This document shows, piece after piece, positions 25,576 to 38,347 of a stretch of 64,000 nt of DNA. The stretch comes from Hydra vulgaris. Lineage: Eukaryota; Cnidaria; Hydrozoa; Anthoathecata; Hydridae. Within the stretch, counting starts at the first letter, position 1. The number at the start of each line of letters is the position of its first letter. The notes below the pieces were generated by a model. That model was not told where the DNA came from. It did no database searches and was given only the letters and a program-made list of their open reading frames with translations. The DNA is taken from assembly GCF_038396675.1 (NCBI RefSeq), contig NC_088920.1:22192001-22256000 (forward strand). The letters are read 5' to 3'. The position numbers were made by a program, and so were the translations under genes.

Positions 25576-26616
25576 AACAATTTTAATAAGGAACCTTATT
25601 AGTCGAGCAATTTTAAATATTAGCCAGGTTGAAATCATTAATGACTACAATATTTCACAAATAATTATTTTCTAATTTATTACTTACAATGACTGACATA
25701 TTATGGGTAATTGAACACATATTATGCGTAATGAGCTTGAACCCATGAGGAGAATCCTGAAAAAAAGTGATCAATTAGGATAAGTAGCTAAACAAAAAAA
25801 CAAAAACAAAAATGTAAAAACCTACTTTTTCAATGATGTAGACCTTGGGTGCAATAGCCAGTGGATGCAAAAGTATCTTTACTTTTTCGTCACACACACG
25901 GCTTTCTAAAATAACAGGCCTTGACATCGCGCAAAATGCCGTAAAAACTTAAGGCCGATTAAACTTTCACTTTTACTTATATGATATATTTTTATATTAG
26001 GTTGGGTGTAATGGTAGTCTATGTTTTCTAATAATAATCTCTAGTAAAGACGGAAATATAAAAAGAAAACCAAAAAATTGTTAAAAGATAATCATATTTT
26101 TCGTATTTCAAATTTCATTAAGAATATTTATGTAATATTAAATAGTATCAATAACAAGCATAACTATAACAAAGTATATACTATATATTAGAAAGATAAC
26201 TGTATTTTTAATTTTTTTTTGCTAAAAATGGTAACAATAAAAATTACCAACAATAAAAAACTCCAACAAAAGTTGATTCAAGCAAAAAAAAAGTTTTATC
26301 AATATATCTCAACAGGGTAAATATTTACAAATCCAAACATATTGAAAGACATATAGGCTAATGAGAAAATAAAAAACATAACAAGTAAATAGCATAATAA
26401 AATACAAAACTAATTTTCACATAAATTATGATAGCTTTAGTATTTTGGGATTGGTAATTAGTGAGTAATTCTTTAGCAGAATATTAGAATATACTCTGCA
26501 TTGTTTTTTTGTGATTTTAAATTTATATTTAGCAGCAATGAACTGAAACTGAGTAACACAAATGTTCTGCATAAAGGGTCAGCAGCACCTTGAAAAAAAA
26601 AGCAAAATATTGACCA

Positions 26617-28860
26617 TTAGACAAGAGTATCAGAAGGAATTTCAAGTCTGCCTTTGTTTAGGCTATACAGATAACTTCCATATTTATAATAATAATTGGT
26701 AGAATCATCATAAATTTTTATTTCGCTTTTTTGCACATAGCCAGCTATGTAAACTATAGCCACTAATGTAGATTTATTAACTGAGCTTTCAAGATCATGT
26801 ATATTATCCAGAAGTTCTTTTTCATCAGTAGAAATATCTCTAAAACATATGTCACAAGTATGACCATCGATACCATCAACAGGAATGTCAAGTTGTAATA
26901 TCAATTTAGTATGTTGAATATTAATTTTTTCAATTACAGATTTAGCGTTTATAAAGTAAATACCTCCAGATCCCTGTCGAAGCTTAAAAAAAGCTTTTTC
27001 AAGTGGATCTGTTGAAAACCAACCTAATAAGACATACTTTGCTCCATTACTCAACAAAGTTTCTACGAGATCAATAAAGCCATAACATGAATACGCTATT
27101 GCATTGCTAGTATCTAGCGTAAGCTGTTTTACATGCTTACCTGTAGGTTTCATAAAATTTGACGGTTCAGCAATATCTCGTAGCAGATGTAACTGTTGAT
27201 CACCAACTGAGTGGATTTCTCCGTATAATTCATTTCTAAACCAAATGCCAGCACCAGGTGCTTTGACATTTACAACATTCGAAAAAAAAATTATTTTTTC
27301 AATAAATACAGCAGTACCTTCAAATGCTTTATTTTCAATCTCTAGATGCGTTCTTAATGCAGCTACTGTTTCTTCACAAAAAACAGACAAACAAAACTTT
27401 ACAGATTGCCTCTCTATTGGTTTTGGATAAACTGATTTAGCTGTAAGTTGAGAGAGTTTAAAAAGACTATTGCACTCAGTTTTTAAATTTTGAAAAAGAT
27501 TAAAAGAACTGGCTTTGGCTAAGTGCAGTGATTTAGAAAAGTTTCTAAATCACTCCACTTAGCCAAAGCCAGTTCTTTATTGTTTAAAAATTGAAGTTCG
27601 TCAGTCTTTTCTGTCAACCAATTGTTTCGTATAGATTTTAAGAGATGCACATAATCATAAAATAAATATATACCTGATCTTGTTAACCATGGTTTACTAT
27701 CAACTGTTTTAAATATTCCAAAAAATCTTTGATTTACACGGTTACCACCAGTAATTATTACCAATGTCTTACTATTTTTAATATTATTTATCGTATGAAC
27801 AATTTGTTAACATCGAGCAAACTGAAATTCAGAGGAAAGATTTGCAACAGGTTGAGCTCTATATATAAATTCTGGACCTCCAAAAAGACATTTATTCATA
27901 AATGATAAAATTGTTTTAGCTAACTTTTCAGGGTAGTTTACTGCTTGACCAAACAAAGCACCTCTTTGGTAAAGTAATGAAGCTTTGACATAGACCTCAT
28001 CAATTAGTAGTATGGAAGTTCTTTTCAATGGATTTAAATTCATAAAAATACTATTAATGGATTTAAATTCATAAAAATACTTAGGTCCTCCATTGAGCTT
28101 ATTTTTGAAGTCAATTGTGTTAAAGTCCTTATACTTGACAACTTGTAGTCAATTCACAAACAATCATATAAAGCTTCAAATAAAGCTGATTTTGTTTTTA
28201 TTAACTTTAATTTGTTTACAGCTAAAGATGAAATATTACAAGTTGTGCCATTATGGTTAGCTACAAATGAATAATCATTGAAAATTACTAAAATAAATAA
28301 TGGAACACCAAATTTGTACATTTTTGATTGATTAATAAACTTTTTTTATTAAGCTGGAAAACAACAACATCGTTAATATTACTTAACAAAGATTGAATAT
28401 TGTCAAATATAAGTTCATCCTCTTTTAGAAAATCATTTAACTCATCTGGTAAAATGCTTCGAAAACCACTTGAAGTTACAGTTTTTCTAACTTTACTTGC
28501 TGGTGTGGCTAAACAACTAGGCGGAATATTTTTAAAAACAGATGGTGGGTTTAAAGGTTGTTGCTTCCCATATTTGCTTTCAAAAGGTGCTTCATTTGGC
28601 CAATGAAGTTGACATACTGCTGTATAGTCTGTAACAATAAAACCAGTTCTTGGGATAGCTTCACGACATCTTTTTCTCTCCTCTAGATTCTTCGGGAATT
28701 TATAAATTGATATTTTTGTTGTAGTTGAGTATTGATTTGTAGTTGTATAAATTGATATTTTTGTTGTAGTTGAGATAGTTCGACTTGCAAAGAGATACAC
28801 AGCATTTTAAAGGCATTTTAATTATTAAAAAAACTTACCGTTAGTTTGACAATATTATTA
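26617..28860 (-). pseudogene. P-element-like THAP transposase, broken
   Basis: Minus strand, N to C. THAP finger start KCCVSLCKSNY near 28850-28815, then a frame change, FPKNLEERKRC... TAVCQLHWP (second zinc-ligand pair) in 28800-28288. Catalytic blocks are ILLIDEVYVKASLLYQRGALFG in 28043-27807, then LVIITGGNRVNQRFF and DYVHLLKSIRNNW in 27764-27519, and the C-terminal frame 27390-26617 with WFSTDPLEKAFFKLRQGSGG and YIAGYVQK. In relatives the second block reads as TDGNRVNQ, so the second catalytic Asp appears to have become Gly here. There is also an in-frame 45-bp tandem duplication (28701-28774) in the THAP region and a hairpin at 27503-27578. Dead copy, all of it within the 8-bp-duplication element. 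Confidence 0.85.
27503..27578. repeat. 37-bp inverted duplication within P transposase
   Basis: Arms 27503-27539 and 27542-27578 match at 36 of 37 positions with a 2-nt centre. The duplicated piece is transposase coding sequence (LALAKWSDLE), so this is a local template-switch type inversion, not an original element feature. Confidence 0.92.
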
Positions 28861-29092
28861 TCTTACAATGTAACGCCTTGAACCTTACAACATTATATTA
28901 CATTCTTGAAGTTGCGCTATCTAATTTATAAACCAATCAAATTTTAAAGACTTATTAAAAAAGCATGAACACAAACTTTCGTCTAATGTTAAAAGATGAA
29001 AATGTAAACACAGTTTTAGGGATTGGCCTTCAATTTAACAACTTTGTTGCGCGATGTCAAGGCCTGTTATTATAGAAGGCCGTGGTCACACA

Positions 29093-29190
29093 TAATATAA
29101 TATGTGTGACCACATCACAAATTTAATAACAACAATGTTATTAAATGTTCAAATATCATATGAACATTCTCTAACATGTTCGTATGATAT
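29093..29190. repeat. Hairpins flanking the P element
   Basis: GTCACACATA/TATGTGTGAC arms at 29085-29110 and a second hairpin at about 29148-29194 (tcaaatatcat... atgatatttga). Confidence 0.8.
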
Positions 29191-30000
29191 TTGAATATAG
29201 TTCTTGAGTATATTATCTGCTAACAATTGATGCATGTTGAAATGTTGTCAAAAACCAAGCATGCATGCATGGGACACTGCAGTGTCCCACAAAAAAATGC
29301 TGGTTTGAAAATCAAATTTTCTTTATTAAAAAAAATTAAAATAGGGGGGAGATAGGGAGGTTTCTGTAACTTTTTTTATGCTCCAAAACTTTTAACTTTA
29401 TATATAATAAGGTTCATAAAACTTAAGGGACTTACGAAGTTCATTGAGGAACAAAAACAGGATATTTACAGAAACTTTTCAATTTTTAATCTGGAGTACC
29501 ACAGTGTAATTGGGAATAAAGTCTCTGGGTCCAGTATTCAAAGTAATACAATCTAAAGTAATATATAAATTAAATAAAATGCTTTAAAATGCATGCAGTT
29601 ATACATATAACTCCTGATAGTTAACTATATGTATAACTAGTTATACATAATATTTATTATATAAACTTACTTTTTAAGGTTAGGCTTGAACAAATTAGTA
29701 CCAATTAATTGAAATTCAAGATTTAGTTCAAGTTCAAGTTCTTATTTGTTCATTGTTTTTTCACTATTTTATATTTATTTGTTCAAATTTGTTAACTAGT
29801 ACTAATTCTTACTACAGTAAGAATGTTTATCATTGTTGAACGTGATTTTATTAGTAACTTAATTTTACTTTCAACATATTTTGACAACACCCTTTACATT
29901 TTAAATGATGACAGCTTTACTTTTCTATTGATGTTAAATTTATTACGTTTCAATAACTCAGATTGAATTTTTACTGAATTATTGTAAATAAAGTAAAAGA

Positions 30001-30107
<107 letters not shown>

Positions 30108-30112
30108 TTTAG

Positions 30113-30648
30113 GCTATGGGATCATCCATAAATGATGCCAGTAGATAGAGGGGCAGTGTGAGTTTAGCAATATTTGACAATGGGGAGGGGATGTTGAGAC
30201 CAAAATAATGTCAATTAAAAAATTGAATTAAAAAAAAAAGTAACATATTTTATTTAAAAAAAAAGTAAAACAATTTATGCTAGCTGTGAGCAGGTTTTAG
30301 AGGTATTTACACCAACAATGTGGTCTAAAAACTTCTTGCTTTTGTTGCTTAAAACTGTAGAGGATCATAGGAAAAACAATTAAAATTCAGAAATAGCTTG
30401 CTTATCTGAAAGAACAATTTATGTTTTTTTTTTTACTTGAGAATAAATGTATAATTGAACCAGAAAAAAATTGATGGTATATGCATTTTTTATATTATAT
30501 TAACAATTCAGATATACCATCATAAAATGATAACAAAAACTGACAACATTTTCAATGGGAGATGGAAAAAAATTGACTGAGTTTGATAAAGGGTGAAGGT
30601 GTTCAATAAATGGGTCATCATCTGACATCATTATGCATAGATGACCCT
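30113..30648. mobile_element. MITE-like insert in foldback loop
   Basis: Left edge 'gggatcatccataaatgatg' and right edge, reversed, 'gggtcatctatgcataatga' form an approximate inverted repeat about 535 bp apart. The interior is non-coding. The right end plus 200 bp of flank recurs inverted at 31711-31932. Confidence 0.45.
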
Positions 30649-30950
30649 ATGATTTAGGTAAAATAAGTAATCAATTTTCCATATTTCTCTTTAGAAAGTG
30701 TAAGAAAAAAGCATTGTTATGCTGATAACCTACCTATTGAGCAAACTTTGACCACCTATTTTATAAATTTGAGAGACAGAAGTGGAAGTGCGAATCGCAA
30801 AAGAACTAATAACAATGCTCTAAATTGATTTTAACTTTGTAGACTAACATTAATATAGTATTTAGAAATAATTAATGAAGTTTACATGATTTTTATAATT
30901 TGTATTTATTTCCATTAATAATCAATTGTCAGTCTCTATTTTATAAAGTG

Positions 30951-31157
<207 letters not shown>

Positions 31158-32201
31158 TTTACTTTATTTACAACACCATTTGATATACAACAAACCCCTA
31201 CAAAGCTTACAATAATTCAGTTAAGATTCAATCTGAGTTATTGAAACGTAATAAATTTAACATCAATGGAAAAGTAAAGCTGTCATCATTTAAAATATAA
31301 AAGGTGTTGTCAAAATATGTTGAAAATAAAATTAAGTTACTAATAAAATCACGTTCAACAATGATAAACATTCTTACTGTAGTAAAAAATAGTACTAACT
31401 GATAAATTTGAACAAATAAATATAAAATTAACAAAAACAATGAATAAATAAGAACTTTAACTTGAACTTTAACTAAATCTTGAATTTGAATTAATTGTTA
31501 CTAATTTGTTCAAGCATAACCTTAAAAAATAAGTTTTTATAACAAATTATATGTATAACTAGTTATACATATAGTTAACTATCAGGAGTTATATGTATAA
31601 CTATATGCATTTTAAAGCATATTATTTTATTTAAACATTACTTTAGATCATATTACTTTGAAAACTGGAGCCAGAGGCTCCAGTTTTCAAAGTAATATGA
31701 AACAAATATAAAATCAATTTAGAGCATTGTTATTAGTTCTTTTGCGATTCGCACTTCCACTTCTGTCTCTCAAATTTATAAAATAGGTGGTCAAAGTTTG
31801 CTCAATAGGTAGGTTATCAGCATAACAATGCTTTTTTCTTACACTTTCTAAAGAGAAATATGGAAAATTGATTACTTATTTTACCTAAATCATAGGGTCA
31901 TCTATGCATAATGATGTCAGATGATGACATCAGATATATTCTAAATAGAAACAATGAATGAAACAATGAAGGTTTTAAAAAGTGGAAAGCAACAGATAGA
32001 ACTAGACTATTAACAATTTTTATTTGTCTTATCTTGAAAACTTATTTAATTTTAGTATCTATATATATTAAGAGAAATTTATTGATAATTTATTTATACT
32101 AAATCCCTTAGCTACCAGGACTCCAAGCATTTGAATATTGAAATTAAAAAAAAATATATTATAAATGAGTAATTTCGGTGACATCAACATCGTGCGATAT
32201 T

Positions 32202-32396
32202 TCAATTACATCTACGTTTTTTTTCTTTATTCCCAATAACACTGTGGTACTTCAAAATGAAAATTGAAAAATTTCTGTAAATATTCTGTTTTTGTTCCTC
32301 AATGTAGTTCGTAAGTCCCTTAAGTCTTAAGGACCTTATTATATCTAAAGTTAAAAGTTTTGGAGCATAAAAAAAGTTACAGAAACCCAACTCCAT
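32202..32396 (-). other. Conserved short frame in foldback arms
   Basis: Minus-strand 64-codon frame (APKLLTLDIIRSLRLKGLTNY... IEEQKQNIYRNFSIF... YHSVIGNK). The inverted arm at about 29370-29520 encodes a closely similar peptide on the plus strand (LKGLTKFIEEQKQDIYRNFSIF). It could be an exon captured before the inversion, or chance conservation of repeat DNA. No family recognised. Confidence 0.3.
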
Positions 32397-33324
32397 CCTT
32401 TTTTTTTTTTTTTTTAATAAAGAAAATTGGGAATTCTTCGACTTTCAAACCTGCATTTCTTTGTGGGACACTGCAGTGTCCCATGCATGCAAGATTGGTT
32501 TTTGACAACATTTCAACTTGCATCAGTTAATTGTTTGCAAATAATTTACTCAAAATCTAAATTCAAATAACTATTATTAGGTATGCGGAAATCGCGTTTT
32601 ACGGAACCGATAATGTGCTAAAATTTTGTGGAACGATTTTTGAAGATTGATTTTAGAGATAGAGGTTGTACCAAATTTCGTTGACTTATTTTTTAGAATT
32701 TCATATAAACATAGATACTTTTTCAAAAATAGAATGATTTAACTTGGATAATATGTGTCTTCTGATTACAATGACGAATTTTATATGTGGGTTTATTGAT
32801 ATTCAAAACTGTTATTTACTTTCTCTGTCGAGCTAATATTGAAGATAAAGCCTGACAAACTCTATCTTTTTCAGACACTCGAGTATGCTCATTTTTATAT
32901 TCCTGCCAAATTTTATTGCCAAATTCAGAGGCGGTGATATCCTATTTGGGCGCACAATTTTGGTACCTAATTTCCTTTTTTCTATAATCTTGTGCTGACT
33001 TATGTTGATTTATTTTTCGGAATTTCATACCAACATAGATATTTTTAAAAACTTGAATGAATAAACTTTAACAATATGTGTTTTCTGAATAAAATAATGA
33101 ACTTTATAAGTAGATATGTTGATATTCAAAAGTTTTGGCAAAACGGTTTTTTACTTTCTGCATCAAGGAATTATTGAAGATAAAGCCTGACAAACTCTCA
33201 ATTTTTCTGACACTCGATTTAGCACATTTTTTATGTTCCTGCTAAATTTTGTTGCCAAATTCAGAGGCGTTGATACCCTATTTAGGTGCACAATTTTGGT
33301 ACCTAATGTCCTTTTTATTTAATC

Positions 33325-33362
33325 ATTTGCGGAGGGGGTGGGGTGGGGTGGGGTGGGGAGGG
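33325..33362 (+). repeat. G-rich (GGGGT)n run, potential quadruplex
   Basis: A run of GGGGT units flanked by GGAGGGGG and GGGAGGGAG, conspicuous in an A+T-rich setting. Several G-tracts of three or more within 35 bases could form a G-quadruplex. Confidence 0.7.
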
Positions 33363-33457
33363 AGTACGAGATAAAATTCTTTGCAGGTTAAATTTTATTA
33401 TTATTGTTAATCACATTGTTATATTTTAAGAACATAAACAATAAATTAATATTAAAT

Positions 33458-33504
33458 AACAATAATATAAACCTTTTTAACTTAAAAAGGTTTATATTAT
33501 TGTT
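33458..33504. repeat. Perfect 23-bp-arm hairpin
   Basis: Arms 33458-33480 and 33482-33504 are exact inverse complements with a single-base centre (core 'aacctttttaa'). Confidence 0.95.
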
Positions 33505-33509
33505 TGTTT

Positions 33510-34265
33510 ATATTATTACTGTCATAATTAATAATTTTATAATGTTGCTTTATTTAGATAAAATGAGTGAAAAGTTAAATTGTAAGAATTTTAATAATTT
33601 CATTTTGAAATTTATTTGTTGATTTTTGAATGGAAACAGTAAAACTAATAGTAATACTATTATTATTAGTAATAATATTACTATTAGTGTAAAATTATTA
33701 AGGTGTAAGACCCCTCAAAAAATTATATATTGAAAAAATCTCTTTAATAAAAAACCAAGTATATTCTGAGAAACAACTATATAACAGGATTTTAAATAAT
33801 CCAAAATAAATTTATTAGTTGCCATGGTTACGAAATAAAATGGCAATTAATAAAATTAATTTAAAACACCCAAAAATGTTTAGGCCACCCCAGCCATTCT
33901 ATCTCAGTAACCGAAAGCATATAGAATATGACTTTTTGGCATATGATTAACAACATAGTAATCTACAAACTGAACCAAAATTGTTCTAAAAACCAAAGTA
34001 TTTAAGCTATGCTGAGTTTTTCAAAATGGCGTATTTAAAAAAATGCATTCTTGTGAACTAAATCTTCTATAAATCAAAAACTCCTAACAGTATTGTAAAA
34101 TTTTTAGTTCCAATTATAAAACTAGAAGCAATAAACATTTGGTGAAAATTTCATGCAAATACGGTTAATGAGATAAGATGGCCAGGAGGTTAGAAATTGA
34201 TAATTTGAGAAAAAAGCATTTAAATATTACATTAACAACTTTACCAAATAAAAATGTCAAATACT
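33510..34265. other. Element interior, no gene seen
   Basis: Non-coding interior of the Mutator-like element. A second hairpin (ctaatagtaata.../...tattactattag) is at 33646-33690. Confidence 0.4.
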
Positions 34266-34269
34266 CAAT

Positions 34270-35434
34270 TTAAAATCTGTTGTTCATAAGAACACGAACC
34301 AGAATCATATAGATAACCTTCTTGGTCATTCTCTGTGTCATCTTTTTTTTTTGCATCCACGAAAAACTTGTTTTCGCTTTTAAAATGTTGGTCGATTTTA
34401 ATACTCTATGAAAATTAAACGCTTTTTGTTTATGGTTGAACAGCCTTGAAGAGTATATATACCAGGAATAAAGAGTAAGCTTTTACAATCGCCATCACCA
34501 TAATAGTTAACATACCTTAGTTTACTTTGTGAAATAGAACGACCAAATATTCTTTGTGCACCAATTACTTCCATGCCAGAAGCAGAGCCACGATAATTTT
34601 ATTTACAAACATGTGATAACTTTCAAGCTTCAAATCCAAAAGGATTATTTTCTTTAAGTTTTAATTTTAGACTACGTGCTTTGCATGACCGACTCATTGG
34701 CTCGTAATCAAGAATTTTATCTGTGGCCATTGATATTGCTGTAATAACTCCATTTAATGACGAAAACCCACTATGTTGCCAGCTACCATCAGCTGATAAT
34801 GCAGTGTCAACAATATTTGAAGAAGATTGACAAATTTCTTTAACAGCATCAATTATTGTTTCTTTTGCAATAATTTTAGCACAATCAGAGACAGATTTAT
34901 TTATTTTGTTGTAATCATTTTTAATCATAGGTTTAGGAATGTTCATTAAAGATGTAAACTTTTCTAATCCTGAAATAACTTGACCACATGACGCATTGAA
35001 TAAACTATTCTATTATTTACATTCAAAATTTTTTCCCAGAATATTTCTTTGAAGTACAAAATTCAGTTTTTTCATTGCAGTTAGAGCAGCAAATATTGAA
35101 CATTGAGTTGAGTCCTTTTTTTGAGGAAACATTCTGAAAGATTGAATTCTGATTGTCTACAACATAGTTGATTAATTACACCAGACAAAATTTCAATACC
35201 AACAGTTCAATAACCAATAGTTTTATTTTTATTATGCTGAGTTGTCTCAATTTTTATTGAAGGTATCGATAAATTTAAAGAAGTTTTACAAGAAATATGA
35301 TCATTTTTATAACTAATAACAAGAGCAACTGATAGAGATGAATCGATTGGCAAAGTTTTAGTGTATCTATTTAAATGAAATTTTCTGTATTTTTTAATTT
35401 GAGTACTTTGTTTGACTCTACATGATTTACCCAT
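34270..35434 (-). pseudogene. Mutator-like (PF20700-type) transposase, broken
   Basis: Minus strand. The start at 35434 (MGKSCRVKQSTQIKKYRKFHLNRYTK) matches the basic start seen in animal 'Mutator-like transposase domain' proteins. Core frame 34946-34623 has a first Asp in LSADGSWQHSGFSSLNGVITAIS, followed by DYEPMSRSCKA. In another frame (about 34600-34440) are RGSASGMEVIGAQRIFGRS and RYVNYYGDGDCKSL, the second acidic block. The tail is Lys-rich (about 34360-34280). Several stops and shifts. The enclosing element's 8-bp duplication is compatible with Mutator-like insertion. Confidence 0.75.
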
Positions 35435-35817
35435 TGTTAAAAAAGTTTATTTAAAAAAGTGAAGGTGGAGGTTGGGTGGCCCCTCTAGCCTACCAGATAC
35501 ACCCTAAGGGTGTATGACAGTGTTAATGTGTAGGCTGTTCTTATATCTATCTATTGAAACTAAGTTTTAGGCATATATATATGAGTTGGCAAAGTTATAA
35601 CAATTTTAGTTAAAAAAAACTTTATTTTGACCACAATTTTATCAACAAATACATATATCTAAAAATCAGTACTTAAAACGTCATAACTTTTTGTGGAATC
35701 GTTTGATTTTAATAATTTTTTCACTTTTAAAATATTCAATAGAAGCTCCTTCTAATGATATATAACAACCTAGAATTTGTTCAATAAAAAAATTTCATGT
35801 AGCATACCTACTATTAT

Positions 35818-36290
35818 ATTATCCTAATAATACGTCTATTTGCACATATCTTAATCTTATTTCTATAAAGAAAGATAAACATTATTCGTGGTACTTACAT
35901 ACTTGCTTGCCATTCTCTATATTAATATAAAATATTTTCACACAATATAAACGTAACGCAATGCAATGTCGATTTAAAATTTTTTTTTTTAGTTTTCTTT
36001 AAAAAGTTTTTTTTTTAGTTTCCAGCTTTCAAATTAATTCCCATACAAATCCCACAGGAAACCCACGAGGGATTTCCCATGTGTGTAAATACCATATGGT
36101 TCCCACATGTAACCCATGTGGGATTACCCACATGGGTTTAAGGCGACAAATTTCCATACGGATACCACATGGGAAAATCCGTCCCACGTAAATCCCATCA
36201 ATCTCACACAGAACCCACGCGGAACCCATGTGGGACGCGGTTTTATTTTTCACTGGGATGTGTTATTATGACTACGGTAACATTCACGTA
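35818..36290. repeat. CCCATGTGGG-type palindrome-rich element, copy 2 (inverted), with flank
   Basis: 36030-36258 is dense in 'cccatgtggg', 'cccacatggg' and 'ccatatgg' motifs and ends 'ggttttatttttcactggg', the inverse of the start of copy 1 at 24567. 35818-36020 is featureless A+T-rich DNA. Confidence 0.65.
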
Positions 36291-36400
36291 ACTTTCACAT
36301 AACTTTCACGTAACTTTCACGTAACTTTCACGTAAAATTGTAACTTGGACGAAGTCACCTAAAATACACGTGATTGAAACGTGAATAAAACGTTGCGTGC
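36283..36400. repeat. GTAACTTTCAC tandem repeat unit
   Basis: Four to five direct copies of 'cacgtaactt' at 36290-36335, followed by 'aaaattgtaacttgga...gattgaaacgtga', matching 4040-4130. Ends in 'cctactggg', resembling the 'cactggg' edge of the adjacent repeat. Confidence 0.7.
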
Positions 36401-36794
36401 CTACTGGGTGGTAACCTTGCCTAAAAATTATCATTTTTATTTTTAACACCATGATTTTGGGTTAGAAATCTACCCAATTGGAATTTGTCGTTATGTTTAT
36501 AGTTATTCGATTGTGATCTAGCCTGAAAGAATTAACTTTTGACATTGTGATTTTGCGTTAAAAAAGTCTATCCAGTTGGAGTTTGTCGTTTTATTTAGGC
36601 GCCACCACTCTTGAAATCATAATCATTAGTTTAGAAATCTAGCCTACTGGAATTTATCGTTTTATTTAAGACCTCTCCGTTGTTGTTTCGCAATAACTCA
36701 AACTTATAAATATAACTTTTGAAATCGTCATTTTGCGTTAAGAAGTCCAATCCCTAGGAATTTGCCGTTTTATATAGAATAAGAGAAAAAAGAG

Positions 36795-36880
36795 AAAAAG
36801 TCTTAGGTGGAGGTGGGACTTGAACCCCGTACTGTATTGTAATATTTCCACACTTAGCCAGCTAAAGGACGTCCTGAAGG
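36795..36880 (-). repeat. tRNA-like SINE head or tRNA pseudogene
   Basis: On the minus strand TTTAGCTGGCTAAGTGT is followed about 30 nt later by GGGTTCAAGTCCC, in the spacing of RNA polymerase III A and B boxes. The T-arm stem pairs. No complete cloverleaf or CCA context, so it is a SINE head or dead tRNA. Confidence 0.55.
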
Positions 36881-37367
36881 AGACCTGGTATAGGGTTCTA
36901 GAAGCGATGTGCAAAAACCTTGTTGAATCTATGCCTAGAAGAGTTCTTAGTTGTATTAAAGCAAAAGGCGGATACACAAAATATTGATCGGTTCATAAAT
37001 TACACCTCCTAATATATCGTGCGTCTAAATTCATGAATGTAAAATTTTTTTTAATTTTGTATTCTGTACGTATTTATCTAATAAATTGAAAAAAAAACAA
37101 AACCGAAATCTTTTTTCGTTATTGTTTTATCGATAAAAAAACTAAAAATTTCTATTCTCAAATATGAGTGCGTCTAAATTTATGAAAACCACTGTATTTT
37201 AGTGTAAAAAGTAAGAAAAAAAAAAGAAAAGGAATATTACATAGTTTTAATTTAAAATAAATTTTATATGTTCGACATATAAAACAAAACAAAAAAAAAG
37301 TTTCTCGTCATCCAAGAAAATGTAAGTTAAAAACAACTGCTGTTATTGGTAGTGAACGTTAAATGCT
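36881..37367. other. No gene seen
   Basis: A+T-rich. 'tctaaattcatgaa'-type segments at 37025 and 37170 are short direct repeats. Confidence 0.35.
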
Positions 37368-38347
37368 GTTAACGGTAGTGAACGGAAACTTTCGGCTTCG
37401 GCCGAAACCGAAACCGAAATTTCTGCTTCAATAATTTTTTTACTTTTCCTGTTTCGGCCGAAATTTCGGTTCAAACCGCAACCGAAATGAGCCGAAACTT
37501 TTATAAGATTTTTTTTTTTAAGTTTTAATTTAGAGTGGGGTTATAACGGTTTCCTAATTGTAATTAGCAACCAGACAATCTCTAATGGACTTATTATAAA
37601 AGGACAAAAATAGACTTCGACAAAGCACTAGTTGTAACATTTTTAATTACAACTATCAAAAATTAATTGTCTATAAAAAATGTTTGTCTTTCTAGACAAT
37701 CATTTTAAAAACGGACACTAAATGAACAATCTTGATTTTTTAATGAGGTATAGAAGATCTATTTAATATATAATTTGGACTTAAAACGAGTAATTAAATT
37801 TTCACTGCAGCATCGTTTCAAAAACTGAAAACGAGCATAAAATTAAAAATACAATTTTTCTAACAGAAGTTCATTTTTTAATTTTTTGTCCAGCGTGTGC
37901 TGTTGATTAAAAAGTTAATGTCTATTTAAAAACCTCAAAATGGACTATTTTGTGCTCAATTGAAGTTCATTAATTACTCAGTTCAGTTGTTTTTCAATTC
38001 TCAGTGAATGTGCGTGAAAATTTATTTTTAAAATGCCCTCTCCAGTTTGGGATTACTTCAAAAAAGTTGAAGGTAAGTTTATCATTTAAAAAATTTTCCT
38101 TAGTCACTAAAATCTTTATCACCTTCAATAAAATTATTTTAAAAATATGTGATCAAGGAGTTGTCCTTTATAAAATGTGGATTAGTAAGGGGTCATCCAT
38201 AAAGTACGTACGCTCATAGGGGGGAGGGGGGAGGTCTTCATAAAGCGTACGAAAGCGTATGGGAGGGGGGGGGGGGAGGGTTTAATTTAAAAGTACGTAC
38301 TTCGATTTTCTAATTTATCACAATTAACCAGCTAATCAATAGAAAAG

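Larger units (their letters stand above)
25889..29092 (-). mobile_element. P-type transposon with 38-bp TIRs and perfect 8-bp duplication
   Basis: Element 25897-29084. The ends start CACGGC(T/C)TTCTA(A/T)AATAAC and run 38 bp with two differences, through GGCCTTGACATCGCGCAA. GTCACACA occurs immediately outside both ends (25889-25896 and 29085-29092). Terminal repeats of this size with an 8-bp duplication are the hallmark of P elements, and a THAP/P-like transposase gene fills the interior on the minus strand. Target: the right flank is itself palindromic (GTCACACATA... TATGTGTGAC, 29085-29110). Confidence 0.93.
32570..35817 (-). mobile_element. Mutator-like transposon, TAGGTATG ends, 8-bp duplication
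   Basis: Element 32578-35809, flanked by ACTATTAT at 32570-32577 and 35810-35817. The left end is TAGGTATGCGGAAATCGCG and the right end, reversed, AGGTATGCTACATGAAAT; same family as 19907-23789. A subterminal ~320-bp unit is tandemly repeated on the left (about 32640-32985 and 32990-33320, each with 'gataaagcctgacaaactct' and 'tttggtacctaat'). A decayed transposase lies at 34270-35434 on the minus strand. The inverted repeats proper are short (about 10 bp). Confidence 0.8.
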
